64,000 nucleotides of DNA from Natrialba hulunbeirensis JCM 10989 (GCF_000337575.1 NZ_AOIM01000036.1:1-64000), one strand, 5' to 3'. Positions 18,569-26,891 are shown, counted from the stretch's first letter. Translations and numbers: made by a program. The notes: generated by a model from the sequence alone, not told the origin.

Positions 18569-19333
18569 ATGTGCACCGATCGAACCGACCGGGACAACGC
18601 GGGGGTGTCGACGACTCGCAAGACCTTCGAAATCCTCGAAACGCTCGCAGACGAGGACGGCGTGACGATCACAGAACTCACGCGAGAGACGTCGTTCACC
18701 AAAAGCACCGTCTACCGCCACCTCTCGACGCTCGTCGACCTCGGCTACGTCGTCGAGCGCGACGGCGCGTACTTCGTCGGCTTTCGGTTCCTCGAGATCA
18801 GCGAACAGGCCCGGGGCCGTAAGAAGGGCTACACCGCGGCGAAACGGAAGGTGTTCGAACTCGGCAAGGAGACCGACGAACGCGCCGTCTTCATCGTCGA
18901 GGAGGACTACGAGGGCGTCTACATCCACCGGTATGGAAGCCTCTCCGATACGATGATTGGCAAGCGACGTCCGTTACACTCACTCGCCGCCGGAAAGACG
19001 ATTCTCTCGGAGTGGGACGACGACGCCGTCGCCGAGTTCATCGACACTGTCGGATTGGAGTCGAGCACGGACAACACCATCACTACCCCCGACGATCTGT
19101 ACGCCGAACTCGAGACGATTCGTGAGCGCGGCTACGCCGTGAACAACGAGGAGTATATGGCCGGCCTCCGTGGCGTTGCCGTCCCGGTCTATACGCCGGA
19201 CGAGACGCTGCTCGGCGCACTGAGCGTGTTCGGGCCGACGAGCCGATTCAAGGACGAGTACGTCCACGAGGAACTGCCAAACCGCCTCTGGGATAAGGCG
19301 GGCGAAATCAAAGTGACGCTGGCGTACGGCTGA
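18569..19333 (+). CDS. IclR-family transcriptional regulator
   Basis: This 254-residue protein has an N-terminal winged helix (about 12-75: STTRKTFEILETLADEDGV, FTKSTVYRHLSTLVDLGYV). A C-terminal IclR effector domain follows (about 95-250: RRPLHSLAAGKTILSEW, GYAVNNEEYMAGLRGVAVPV, LGALSVFGPTSRF). IclR proteins bind small organic acids and repress or activate neighbouring degradation genes. Its position behind the glutaryl-CoA dehydrogenase-like gene and near the TRAP importer suggests it controls them. The ligand is unknown. Confidence 0.92.
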   Translation: MCTDRTDRDNAGVSTTRKTFEILETLADEDGVTITELTRETSFTKSTVYRHLSTLVDLGYVVERDGAYFVGFRFLEISEQARGRKKGYTAAKRKVFELGKETDERAVFIVEEDYEGVYIHRYGSLSDTMIGKRRPLHSLAAGKTILSEWDDDAVAEFIDTVGLESSTDNTITTPDDLYAELETIRERGYAVNNEEYMAGLRGVAVPVYTPDETLLGALSVFGPTSRFKDEYVHEELPNRLWDKAGEIKVTLAYG

Positions 19334-19677
19334 TCGGGAGGCGGTGGTTGCAGTATCCGGTTTCTGTCCGCGTTCCACTTCTGTCGAAGGACCACGCACT
19401 CAGACTGTTTTCGTTTCTGCGGAACAGACACGTCGGCCGGATCCAAACCGGACCGAACACGTCACGCACTGACCGAACGGAACGCATCCTGTGCTGCCCA
19501 CCTTCGACATACGAAACGGATTCCTCCAGTGTCGGACTGTGAGCTATCGACTCCCTGTGAGCGTCTATTACCGTCAGTCGTCCTGCAAGCCTGTTCCAGC
19601 TATTGGATGAACGCATCCGACATACGGAACGGCAGGATCGCTCGCTGATGGTCCGGGCTGGACGTGCCACCACCGAA

Positions 19678-19706
19678 ACGACTTTCGGCAACTGACCGAA
19701 AGTCGT
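19678..19706. promoter_or_regulatory. Perfect inverted repeat upstream of rdfA
   Basis: ACGACTTTCGG and CCGAAAGTCGT form perfect 11-base arms around a 7-base spacer, ending 85 bases before the rdfA start. It may be a dimeric-regulator operator or a leader hairpin. No known binding protein can be assigned. Confidence 0.5.
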
Positions 19707-19748
19707 CGCAAACGATGGACCACAAGACGACGCGACGAGGATGGAGCC

Positions 19749-19760
19749 GGCGCATGCGCC
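19749..19760. promoter_or_regulatory. 12-bp palindrome close to rdfA start
   Basis: GGCGCATGCGCC is self-complementary and sits 32 bases upstream of ATG 19792, in the core-promoter position. Its GC-richness makes it a poor TATA element, so a regulator site is as likely as chance. Confidence 0.3.
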
Positions 19761-19791
19761 AGTCACCAGCGCTGGGGGCTCTTACTCCGCT

Positions 19792-20415
19792 ATGACCGAC
19801 GAATCGTCGACGCCAGGACCGAAGCCGAAAGTCGTTCGCCTCATCGACACGTACGAGCACGAACTCGCTGGAATCGGCGCGGAACTCGAGAGCCGCTGGA
19901 CGGATCCCGACACCGACGACAGCTTGCGGACGCTCGCAGACTGGTTCAACGAGCAACTGTTGCGGGCGGCACTCGCCGACGCCGACGTCGAAACGGTGAC
20001 CGACGACGTCTCACAGCTCTACTCGCTGCTCGCTGGCGATACCGGGAGCCGCGGCGAACGAACACAGGTCGAACGCCGACTCGAGCGCCAGGGCGTCGAC
20101 GTGTCGTCGCTTACCGACGAGTTCGTCTCCTACGGTGCGATTCGGTCGTATCTGACCGGCTATCGAAACGCCTCACCACCGCCAACCGAAGAGCAAACGA
20201 GTGCAGCGACGACGGCCCGCACGATCGATGGGCTGCGCCAGCGGACGGTCGCCGTCACGGAGAGCAAACTTGATCGACTGCAGGATACCAACCAGCTCCG
20301 AGTAGGTCCCCATCGAGTTTTTGCAGACGTGCAGGTTCTCTGTGAACGCTGTGGAAAACAGTACGACGTAGCGGACTTGCTGGCTGCAGGTTCGTGTGAC
20401 TGTTATGAGTCCTGA
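19792..20415 (+). CDS. rdfA: Rod-determining factor RdfA
   Basis: The 207-residue protein shows the RdfA pattern: PKVVRLIDTYEHELAGIGAE at the N-terminus, SLRTLADWFNEQLLRAAL (about 42-60), YSLLAGDTGSRGERTQVERR, LERQGVDVSSLTDEFVSYGA and a C-terminal Cys-rich part (LCERCGKQYDVADLL). RdfA is needed for rod-shaped cells in Haloferax. Here it faces the archaea-specific SMC-related gene tail to tail, an arrangement I recall as common in haloarchaea. ATG 19792 fits homologue starts better than the in-frame ATG 19741. Biochemical activity is unknown; the Cys cluster may bind zinc. Confidence 0.85.
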   Translation: MTDESSTPGPKPKVVRLIDTYEHELAGIGAELESRWTDPDTDDSLRTLADWFNEQLLRAALADADVETVTDDVSQLYSLLAGDTGSRGERTQVERRLERQGVDVSSLTDEFVSYGAIRSYLTGYRNASPPPTEEQTSAATTARTIDGLRQRTVAVTESKLDRLQDTNQLRVGPHRVFADVQVLCERCGKQYDVADLLAAGSCDCYES

Positions 20416-20523
20416 TGACTGGCATACGGTCCGTCATGCCCCCTGCTCCGTTGCTCAACGAAAATAACGCCATCCGTAACGAGGAACCACAACCAGCAAC
20501 CGAACTGTTTCGCATGGCGAACA

Positions 20524-20547
20524 CATAACACCAGTACCAGTGTTATG
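20524..20547. terminator. Palindrome between convergent rdfA and SMC-related gene
   Basis: CATAACAC and GTGTTATG form perfect 8-base arms around an 8-base centre, in the 154-base gap between two converging genes. A role in termination or in transcript 3' ends is inferred from position only. Archaeal termination depends mainly on U tracts, which are weak here. Confidence 0.35.
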
Positions 20548-20569
20548 GAATGTGGCCAACGAGTGGTGA

Positions 20570-22558
20570 TTAAATCTCGGTCACGCGGTCGTACTCGTCG
20601 TCAATCGCCGCTGCGTCCTCGGGCAGCAAGGCGACGACGAGGAAGTCGGTGTGTGATTCGAAGTACTCCACGAGCGACGCGATTCGGTTCGAGTCAAGCG
20701 CCTCGAGCGAGTCGAGCAGCATGAACGGCACTTCCTCGTAAACCTCGTGGACGAGATAGCCCGCGAGCCCGAAGATCAGGCCCGTCACCTCCCGCTCGCT
20801 CTCGCTCAGGTGATCGATCGTGTCCTCGTAGGTCCGCCCATCCGCCGTACTCCGGACGATGTGTAGATCGAACGCCGTCTGCTCGACCTTCCGTCGCCCC
20901 TCGCGAACCGTCTTCCCGACCCGCTCGATCCAGATCCGGTCGATGTTGTCGTACTCGAGTACCTCGAGCACGGCGTCCATGTGTTCGTTGAACGATTCGA
21001 CGGCCTCGCGCTCGATCCGGTCGATTCGCGTCCGAAGTTCCTCGAGTTCCTCACGAATTTCCTCACGGCGCTGTTCGAGGCGGTCTCGTTCGTCGAGGTC
21101 GGATTCGATCTCCTCGATGCGTTCGGTCGTCGTCTCGAGGTCGCGCTCGAGCCGTCCGAGGGAGAACTCGAGTTCGTTCGCACGGCGGTTGAGGTCGAGG
21201 AGGCTCTCCTCGTCCTCGCTCTCGTCGTCTCCCGTGTCAGCTTCGGCCTCGAGTTCGGCGGCTTCGGTTTCGAGGGCGTCGATTTCGGTTTCCAGTTCTT
21301 CGCGGCGGTCGGTGAGCTCGTCGAGACGGGCCTCACGCTGGTCGATCTCGTCGCTGACGGACTCGAGTCGGCGGTCGACGCGCTCGTGCCGTTGGCGCGT
21401 CTGGTTGATCTCGCGGCGCTCAGTACGAAGCGATTCGATCCGGTCTTCGAGGTCGTCACGCTCTGCCAGTTTCGTCTCCTGGTGGTCGCGCAGGCGTTCG
21501 ATCGTGCGCTCGATTTCGTCGCGCTCGACCTGCGATCCACAGGTCCAACAGCGGACGGTTTCCTGGTCCTCGATGAGCTGGTCGGTGAGGGATTCGGCGT
21601 CCGACTCGTGTTCGACGCCGTCGGCCAGCAGCTGCCGAATTTCGGGGTGTGACCCCTCCAGCATCTCCTCGTTGAACTGGACGATGCTCTGGAGTTGGCT
21701 GATGACGCCGTCGATCGACTGCGATTGGCGCTGGAGACGGTCGATTTCGTCGTCGACCTCCTCGCGATCGAGCGAGTCGAGGTCAGGAAGCTCCGCGCGT
21801 TCGTCCTCGAGTTCCTCGTACTCCCCGCGCAGCGCGGAGAGACTCTCCCGTTCGGTTTCGAGATCGAAGCGGACGTCCTCGAGTGCGGAGCGGCGCTCAC
21901 GGAGTTCGCTCAGTTTTTCCTCGAGTTCGTCTTGGCCTTCCTGCTGGGCGTCGGCGCTGGCTTCGGCCTCCTCGATGGCCTCCTTGACAGTCTCGAGTTC
22001 GTTGCGTTTGTCTTCGATTTTGTGCTGGAGGTCGGTGCGCTCCTGTTCCAGTGCGGGGAGGTCGTTCTTGAGCGACTCCAGGCGGTCGAGTTCGCTCGAG
22101 AGGTCGTTCTTTTCGTCGGTCAGGCGCGAAATCTCGCGTTCGATCTCGTCGGTGTCGACCGGCCGGAGGATGATCTCGCGCAGGTCGTCCTCCATCGTAA
22201 CGGCGCGGCGAGCCGGGTTCGACTCGAGTAAGAACGCGTAGAGGTCGGCGAGTTTCGGCTCGTCGAGATACGGGTCGCCGTCGGTGACGACGGTGTTCCC
22301 AGAGCGGGTGAGCGTGCGGGTGTAGGTGTCGCCGTCGAGTTCGAGTTCGGCGTACCCCTCCTCGGCGTCGGCCTTGAGCGAGGCCGATTCGCCGCCGAGA
22401 GCGGCCATGAACGCCTGGAGAAGCGACGTTCGGTTCGTCGCGTTGCGCCCGGCGAGGACGGTTATGCCCGACTCGAGTTCGACTGTCGTCTCATCGATCC
22501 CACCGATGTTCTGCGCCCGTAATCGCGCCTCGTGGGCAATCGACTCCTGTGTAGCCAT
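20570..22558 (-). CDS. Archaea-specific SMC-related protein (Rad50/SMC-like ATPase)
   Basis: The 662-residue protein has an N-terminal ATPase lobe, two long coiled-coil arms (about 140-330 and 370-540), a central CWTCGS motif like a Rad50 zinc hook (near 335), and a C-terminal lobe. Its nucleotide-binding motifs depart from the canon: Walker A is GRNATNRTS with Arg in place of Lys, the signature is LSESERE, and Walker B reads FMLLDSLEALD with Ser where the catalytic Glu normally is. These features match the haloarchaeal SMC-related family next to rdfA. It probably acts in chromosome or cell-shape organisation. A second ATG three bases upstream (22561) is equally possible. Confidence 0.88.
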   Translation of the reverse strand: MATQESIAHEARLRAQNIGGIDETTVELESGITVLAGRNATNRTSLLQAFMAALGGESASLKADAEEGYAELELDGDTYTRTLTRSGNTVVTDGDPYLDEPKLADLYAFLLESNPARRAVTMEDDLREIILRPVDTDEIEREISRLTDEKNDLSSELDRLESLKNDLPALEQERTDLQHKIEDKRNELETVKEAIEEAEASADAQQEGQDELEEKLSELRERRSALEDVRFDLETERESLSALRGEYEELEDERAELPDLDSLDREEVDDEIDRLQRQSQSIDGVISQLQSIVQFNEEMLEGSHPEIRQLLADGVEHESDAESLTDQLIEDQETVRCWTCGSQVERDEIERTIERLRDHQETKLAERDDLEDRIESLRTERREINQTRQRHERVDRRLESVSDEIDQREARLDELTDRREELETEIDALETEAAELEAEADTGDDESEDEESLLDLNRRANELEFSLGRLERDLETTTERIEEIESDLDERDRLEQRREEIREELEELRTRIDRIEREAVESFNEHMDAVLEVLEYDNIDRIWIERVGKTVREGRRKVEQTAFDLHIVRSTADGRTYEDTIDHLSESEREVTGLIFGLAGYLVHEVYEEVPFMLLDSLEALDSNRIASLVEYFESHTDFLVVALLPEDAAAIDDEYDRVTEI

Positions 22559-22989
22559 CATTCGAATAACTTCCTAGCCGAGTGATAAACCTTTGGAGGG
22601 GAACGATTGGCTTTGGTTGGGTACTCGAGTACCGAATCCACGACTGGCTGCGAGTGTACAAAACATATCATAAAAAATTTCTACTACGGCATTAATCATA
22701 TAGCACTCAGAATTCGGGGTGGTCAGCGTAGTAAGCGGTGGGGATAGCAATACACCATGGGTGAGTCCTATCCATGACTACACCCTGCTGAGAAAAACTG
22801 ATGAAGAGCTATCACTAAAGAAATAGTCAACGTCTATATCTGTAGCTAAAAACATCGAAAGAGATTACAATCGAATCTGGAGTACTAACTTCTAACCATC
22901 GCTTCAGTACCACTTGTGTCGGGTTGATCTATCATGGCTGGTAGTTTATATACGATGGGGGAACCACCGAATCTATAGCTTCACAACAG
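22559..22989. other. AT-rich intergenic region, no gene seen
   Basis: About 430 bases between two divergent genes, markedly AT-rich from about 22660 to 22980 compared with neighbouring coding DNA. It contains several TATA-like stretches, including TTTATATACG near 22948, about 35 bases before the DUF3006-like gene. No open frame longer than short shadows is present. It may simply be a double promoter, or eroded sequence of foreign origin. Confidence 0.5.
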
Positions 22990-23430
22990 ATGCCATCACG
23001 ACGCGTGACACTCCGGACGTTGACTGCGCTCGCAACCGGCCTGACAGTTGGGAGCGGGAGTGTTGCTGGGGTTGTCGATGCACAAACTGATTCGGACACC
23101 GATGGGACCGCCGATACCGAACGATACGTCGCCGTCGTCGACCGAATCGTCGATGGCGAACACGTCGTCTTGCTACTCGAGGAGGATGGCCAACTCGTCG
23201 ACCAGCTGGTCGTCTCCCGGTCGGAGTTCGACACCGTCTCAGAAACCGATATTCTGGCCGTCATCATCGCGGACGACGAACTCATCGACTATCGAATCCT
23301 CCCAGAACGACCCTGCGATATCGACGCTGTGGCCGTTGCTGTCGGCAGTCAGGCCGAAGTGAATGCTGATCGTGAGACACCGCCAGCGTCGTCACCGCAG
23401 ACCCGAGGTGAACAACCCGACTGCCTGTAG
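22990..23430 (+). CDS. Tat-exported DUF3006-like protein
   Basis: The 146-residue protein begins with a twin-arginine-like signal (PSRRVTLRTLTAL, cleavable near AVVDAQT at about residue 33). Residues about 45-105 form a small beta-rich domain (RYVAVVDRIVDGEHVVLLLE, QLVDQLVVSRSEF) resembling DUF3006, whose function is unknown. The tail is polar with one Cys near the end. A strong TATA-like TTTATATACG lies about 35 bases upstream. The gene stands alone in an AT-rich stretch. Family assignment is by visual pattern only. Confidence 0.7.
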   Translation: MPSRRVTLRTLTALATGLTVGSGSVAGVVDAQTDSDTDGTADTERYVAVVDRIVDGEHVVLLLEEDGQLVDQLVVSRSEFDTVSETDILAVIIADDELIDYRILPERPCDIDAVAVAVGSQAEVNADRETPPASSPQTRGEQPDCL

Positions 23431-23537
23431 ACTGTTGCTACCATTGTTTTTTGAGGAAGGTTACTTTCCGAACAACGGCAATCATTGGTGGTCAGACAAT
23501 GAACGAATTTATATATTGTCCGGATGATGGCGCACCC

Positions 23538-24293
23538 ATGCGACTCGCTGACAAAACCGTGGTCATCACCGGTGCAGCGGCAGGGATCGGACAGGCAACC
23601 GCCGAGCGATGTGCCGAGGAGGGTGCACACGTCATCGTCACGGACATCAACGACGACGGAACGGCCATCGCCGACGCCATCGAGGAAGCAGGCGGCTCCG
23701 CTGCGTTCTACAAACTCGACGTGACCGACGCCGAGCAGTTCCACGACGTGATCGACGAGGTCGCCGCCGAGCACGGACTCGATGTCCTCGTCAACAACGC
23801 CGGCACCGGCCACCCCGGCGGCAGTCTGGAAACCATCGACGAATCTATTCGCGATTTCGTCGTCGACGTCAACATTAACGGCGTCTGGAACGGCTGTCAC
23901 GCCGCGTTGCCACATCTGAAAGAACAGGGCCACGGCGCGATCGTCAACGTCGGTTCGCTGGCGAGTCTGCTCGGTTTGCCGAAACAGGCAGCGTACTCGC
24001 TGACAAAGGGTGCCGTCCTGAACATGACCCGCGCCGTCGCGGCCGAGGCTGGCCCCTACGGCGTCCGTGCGAACACAGTCTGTCCGGGCTTTACTGAAAC
24101 ACAACTGCTCGATCAGTATTTAGCAACGCAGGACGACCCCGAGGCAGCGCGCGAGCAGATGGCCGAGGAGTACCCGCTGAAACGCCTCGCCACCCCCGAG
24201 GAGATCGCCGACGCGATTCTCTTCCTCGCGAGCGACGAGGCGTCGTTCGTGACCGGCCACGGACTGGTCGTCGACGGCGGGTTCTCGGCGTAA
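23538..24293 (+). CDS. SDR-family oxidoreductase
   Basis: From ATG 23538 the protein has 251 residues and is a classical short-chain dehydrogenase/reductase. The cofactor motif is VVITGAAAGIGQA (about 8-20) and the fold marker NNAGTGHPGG lies near 85. The catalytic Ser is in VNVGSLASLLG, and Tyr/Lys are in AAYSLTKGAV (about 150-160). The end carries CPGFTETQLL and VTGHGLVVDGGFSA. The acidic residue after the second strand (IVTDINDD) favours NAD(H). The substrate is unknown; 3-ketoacyl or sugar-alcohol dehydrogenases share this form. Confidence 0.9.
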   Translation: MRLADKTVVITGAAAGIGQATAERCAEEGAHVIVTDINDDGTAIADAIEEAGGSAAFYKLDVTDAEQFHDVIDEVAAEHGLDVLVNNAGTGHPGGSLETIDESIRDFVVDVNINGVWNGCHAALPHLKEQGHGAIVNVGSLASLLGLPKQAAYSLTKGAVLNMTRAVAAEAGPYGVRANTVCPGFTETQLLDQYLATQDDPEAAREQMAEEYPLKRLATPEEIADAILFLASDEASFVTGHGLVVDGGFSA

Positions 24294-24440
24294 CGCTGTT
24301 GGATGGCCCGAGTGCAGTCACAGCCACGGTCATCACCGACGACGACGAGAACCAGTCGTATCACGTCGAGTCGAAAACCATTTGCTTTCTGCGATTCAAG
24401 TTCCCGAATAATACTCTCGCTTTCGGGGCTGTCACCGGTC

Positions 24441-25037
24441 GTGGACGTGGGGTCGACCGTCGACCTCAGCGCGGGTCTCGATGTCGGAACGACGCTCGAG
24501 GAGTCGACCGGCATCGTCCGCTACCTCCTCGTGTTCGTGTTCGCGATGGTGCCCGCAGTCGAGCCGTTCATCGTGATCCCCGTAGCGATCGGTCTCGGAC
24601 TCGACCCACTTGCCACCGGTATCGCCGCCTTCGCCGGCAGCGTCACCGCCGTCTCTCTGATCGTCGTGTTCCAGCACCGACTCCGGCAGTGGTGGGCGCG
24701 TCGTCGTGCTCACGACGGTGACGGCACGGCGGGACTCGAGTACGAAGCTGAACGCGACGCCGCATCCAGTGTCGAATCAGGTGAACCTGAGCACAATCAG
24801 CACACGGAATCGACGGGCCGATACGGACGTGCACGGCGAATCTGGGACCGGTACGGACTCCCCGGACTCGCCGTTGCCGGTCCGATCCTGGCAGGGATTC
24901 ACCTCACAGCCCTGCTTGCACTCGTCGTCGACGACCGGCCACGGGTTGTCGTCGCCTGGCTGACGGTCGGTCTTGGTGTGTGGACGGTCGGCCTCGTCGC
25001 CGCCTCGCTGCTCGGGTTCGCACTGCTTGGTCTGTAG
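24441..25037 (+). CDS. Small multidrug export-type membrane protein
   Basis: The coding frame holds two pairs of hydrophobic helices separated by a long acidic cytoplasmic loop (about 90-130). The first pair contains VFAMVPAVEPFIVIPVAIGL and GIAAFAGSVTAVSLIVVF; the second contains GLPGLAVAGPILAGIHLTAL. The PAVEPFIVIPVAIG stretch matches the Sm_multidrug_ex family, whose transport role is poorly established. GTG 24441 is taken as the start because the further upstream ATG 24303 adds a Ser/Arg-rich stretch unlike haloarchaeal protein. The start is uncertain. Confidence 0.7.
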   Translation: MDVGSTVDLSAGLDVGTTLEESTGIVRYLLVFVFAMVPAVEPFIVIPVAIGLGLDPLATGIAAFAGSVTAVSLIVVFQHRLRQWWARRRAHDGDGTAGLEYEAERDAASSVESGEPEHNQHTESTGRYGRARRIWDRYGLPGLAVAGPILAGIHLTALLALVVDDRPRVVVAWLTVGLGVWTVGLVAASLLGFALLGL

Positions 25038-25045
25038 GCGAGCGT

Positions 25046-25076
25046 GCGACTCAGACGACAGTTGTCGGTGAGTCGC
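25046..25076. terminator. Long hairpin between converging genes
   Basis: GCGACTCA and TGAGTCGC form perfect outer arms, and inside them CGACA pairs with TGTCG around a 2-base loop with one small bulge. About 13 base pairs fit in 31 bases. It lies between the stops of a membrane exporter gene and the opposing aspartoacylase-like gene, so a bidirectional terminator or processing site is likely. Confidence 0.5.
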
Positions 25077-25097
25077 TTGGCCACTTTTCTCACCCCA

Positions 25098-26117
25098 TCA
25101 GTTCTCTGACTCCCGAACCAGCGCGACACTCGCGAGCGTCTCTCCCTCCACGACGGTGGCTTCCTTCGTGAGGGCGTACAACACTCCCGCTCGCTCCGCC
25201 GTCGCTGTCGCCAACGGCTCGTAGGTCGCGGGATCGAACACTGTCCCCAGGGTCGTCCCCGCCGAGATGAGCTCGCCTACCTCGAGTGCCGGTTCGGGAC
25301 GGAACAGGCCGGATTCGGGTGTGGTCACCTTTCCGAGGTGGTTTCGGGCAACGGTCTGGTCGTGGTCGATGACATCTCCTGGCAGGAGCTCGAGTGTGCG
25401 ACAGACGTTGAAGAGGCCGTCGACGCCGGTTTCGACGGCACTCTCGACGATCTGTTTGCTGTGTGCGAGTTCGGGGGTGATCGCCGGAATGTCCTCCTCG
25501 GCGGCGGCGACGCGGAGTTTGCCGGCGAAGCCGCGGCGGTGCCACTCTTCGGAGGCGTCGTCGTTGGCCTCCTCCGAGAGGAGCAGGTCGGTCCCGAACG
25601 CGGTGGCGAGGTCGCGAGCGCGGTCGTCGCCCTCGCGGTAGACGACGTGGGGATACATGTCCGGGCTGCCGGTGTGGAGGTCGACGATCGCATCGGCCTG
25701 TGTCGCGTACTCCCAGAGCGTGGCGGCCATGCGCTGGTGGAGGCTGCCGTCAGCGTCGCCCGGCCAGACCCGATTCATATTGCTGTTGACGCTGTCGAAG
25801 GCCTCTGGGGCGGTGTAAGAGACGCGGTCGAAGGTGAGCGGATTCGCGACAGGAACGGCGACGATGGTCCCGGACAGGGGTTCCTCTAGGAGCCGCTCGT
25901 GAAAGCGTCGCAGGGTTTCGGTGCCGTTCACCTCGCGGCCGTGTTGGGCGGCCTGGACGTACAGCGTTGGTGCCCCCCTGTCTGTGATTTCGGTCGCCTC
26001 GCCCCCATCGGTGTCCGTGCCAGCAGGACGATAGCTGTGCACTGTCGTCGTGAGCGGAACACCGGACGGAAGTCGTGCGAGCGTCACCGTCTCGGACGTA
26101 TGCACCGTCTCGGTCAT
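25098..26117 (-). CDS. Succinylglutamate desuccinylase/aspartoacylase-family hydrolase
   Basis: The 339-residue protein (ATG 26117) is a zinc carboxypeptidase-fold hydrolase. Metal ligands are visible as QAAQHGREVNG (His and Glu, about 55-65) and IVDLHTGSPD (second His, about 145). The catalytic Glu is probably in ITPELAHSKQ. The C-terminal part is beta-rich as in the AstE/ASPA family. Members remove acyl groups from amino acids or deacetylate ectoine precursors. There are no arginine-succinyltransferase or ectoine genes nearby, so the substrate is open. Longer in-frame upstream sequence lacks halophilic composition. Confidence 0.88.
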   Translation of the reverse strand: MTETVHTSETVTLARLPSGVPLTTTVHSYRPAGTDTDGGEATEITDRGAPTLYVQAAQHGREVNGTETLRRFHERLLEEPLSGTIVAVPVANPLTFDRVSYTAPEAFDSVNSNMNRVWPGDADGSLHQRMAATLWEYATQADAIVDLHTGSPDMYPHVVYREGDDRARDLATAFGTDLLLSEEANDDASEEWHRRGFAGKLRVAAAEEDIPAITPELAHSKQIVESAVETGVDGLFNVCRTLELLPGDVIDHDQTVARNHLGKVTTPESGLFRPEPALEVGELISAGTTLGTVFDPATYEPLATATAERAGVLYALTKEATVVEGETLASVALVRESEN

Positions 26118-26234
26118 GCTCGGGGCTACGACCGCCTGTTGTATGTAGGTGCGGCCCGCGAAACGCAGCGGCGGCCACCGTCTCACACGAGTCGAGACCA
26201 CTATCGTTTTCACTCGTCCCGTCGACCCCGACGT

Positions 26235-26753
26235 ATGGGCAACGTTACTGCAACCCTGCACACGAACCGGGGCGACATCGACGTCGAACTCTACGACGAG
26301 CGCGCACCGAGCACCGTCGACAACTTCGTCGGTCTCGCGACCGGCGGCAAGACGTGGGAAGACCCCGAGACGGGCGAGGAAGTCGACGGCGAACCGCTGT
26401 ACGACGACGTTGCCTTCCACCGCGTCATCGAGGGCTTCATGATTCAGGGCGGCGACCCAACCGAAACCGGTCGCGGCGGCCCAGGCTACCAGTTCGACGA
26501 CGAGTTCCACGACGAACTGCGCCACGACGACGCCGGTATCCTGAGCATGGCCAACTCCGGCCCGAACACCAACGGCTCGCAGTTCTTCATCACGCTCGAC
26601 GCCCAGCCACACCTCGACGACCGCCACTCCGTCTTCGGTAAGGTCACCGACGGGATGGATATCGTCGAAGAGATCGGCAGCGTCGACACCGACCGCAACG
26701 ACAAGCCGCGCGAAGAGGTCGTACTCGAGTCGGTTTCGATCGACTACGAGTAA
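26235..26753 (+). CDS. Peptidylprolyl isomerase, cyclophilin type
   Basis: The 172-residue protein (ATG 26235) is a compact cyclophilin. The signature and active-site residues are present in VAFHRVIEGFMIQGGDPTET (catalytic Arg), MANSGPNTNGSQFFITLD and HLDDRHSVFGKV. It catalyses cis-trans isomerisation of prolyl bonds in the cytoplasm; no signal peptide is visible. An insert WEDPETGEEVDGEPLYDD in the loop before FHRV is typical of haloarchaeal cyclophilins. It is divergent from the aspartoacylase-like gene. Confidence 0.95.
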   Translation: MGNVTATLHTNRGDIDVELYDERAPSTVDNFVGLATGGKTWEDPETGEEVDGEPLYDDVAFHRVIEGFMIQGGDPTETGRGGPGYQFDDEFHDELRHDDAGILSMANSGPNTNGSQFFITLDAQPHLDDRHSVFGKVTDGMDIVEEIGSVDTDRNDKPREEVVLESVSIDYE

Positions 26754-26873
26754 CGACCACTGGTCGCTGGCCGAAATCAGATTGATTTTGTAGCAGTTCT
26801 GGATCGGTTCTGAATCGGTTCTGAATCGATTCCGCACCGATTTCGCACCAGTTCGCGACGACGACCGTCACCA

Positions 26874-26891
26874 CACAGTCCAGCGACTGTG
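26874..26891. terminator. Hairpin between cyclophilin and lipoprotein genes
   Basis: CACAGTC and GACTGTG form perfect 7-base arms around a CAGC loop in the gap between two converging genes. It is preceded (about 26800-26850) by imperfect repeats of GGTTCTGAATC. A terminator role is inferred from position. Confidence 0.4.

Larger units (their letters stand above)
19334..19791. other. Long upstream region of rdfA with palindromes
   Basis: About 460 bases without a convincing gene. The distal part carries the IclR gene end. The proximal part contains an 11-base-arm hairpin (19678-19706) and a 12-base perfect palindrome (19749-19760) just before rdfA. Frames on either strand give Ser/Arg-rich peptides unlike haloarchaeal proteins. 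Confidence 0.5.

Noticed and set aside
20859-22241. Ser/Arg-rich frame antisense to the SMC-related gene
   Set aside because: Composition is the mirror of Glu-rich coiled-coil codons; basic Ser/Arg repeats are unlike haloarchaeal proteins.
24303-24440. N-terminal extension of the small multidrug export-type gene from ATG 24303
   Set aside because: The added 46 residues are Ser/Arg/Thr-rich and not halophilic in composition; a GTG start at 24441 fits the family better.
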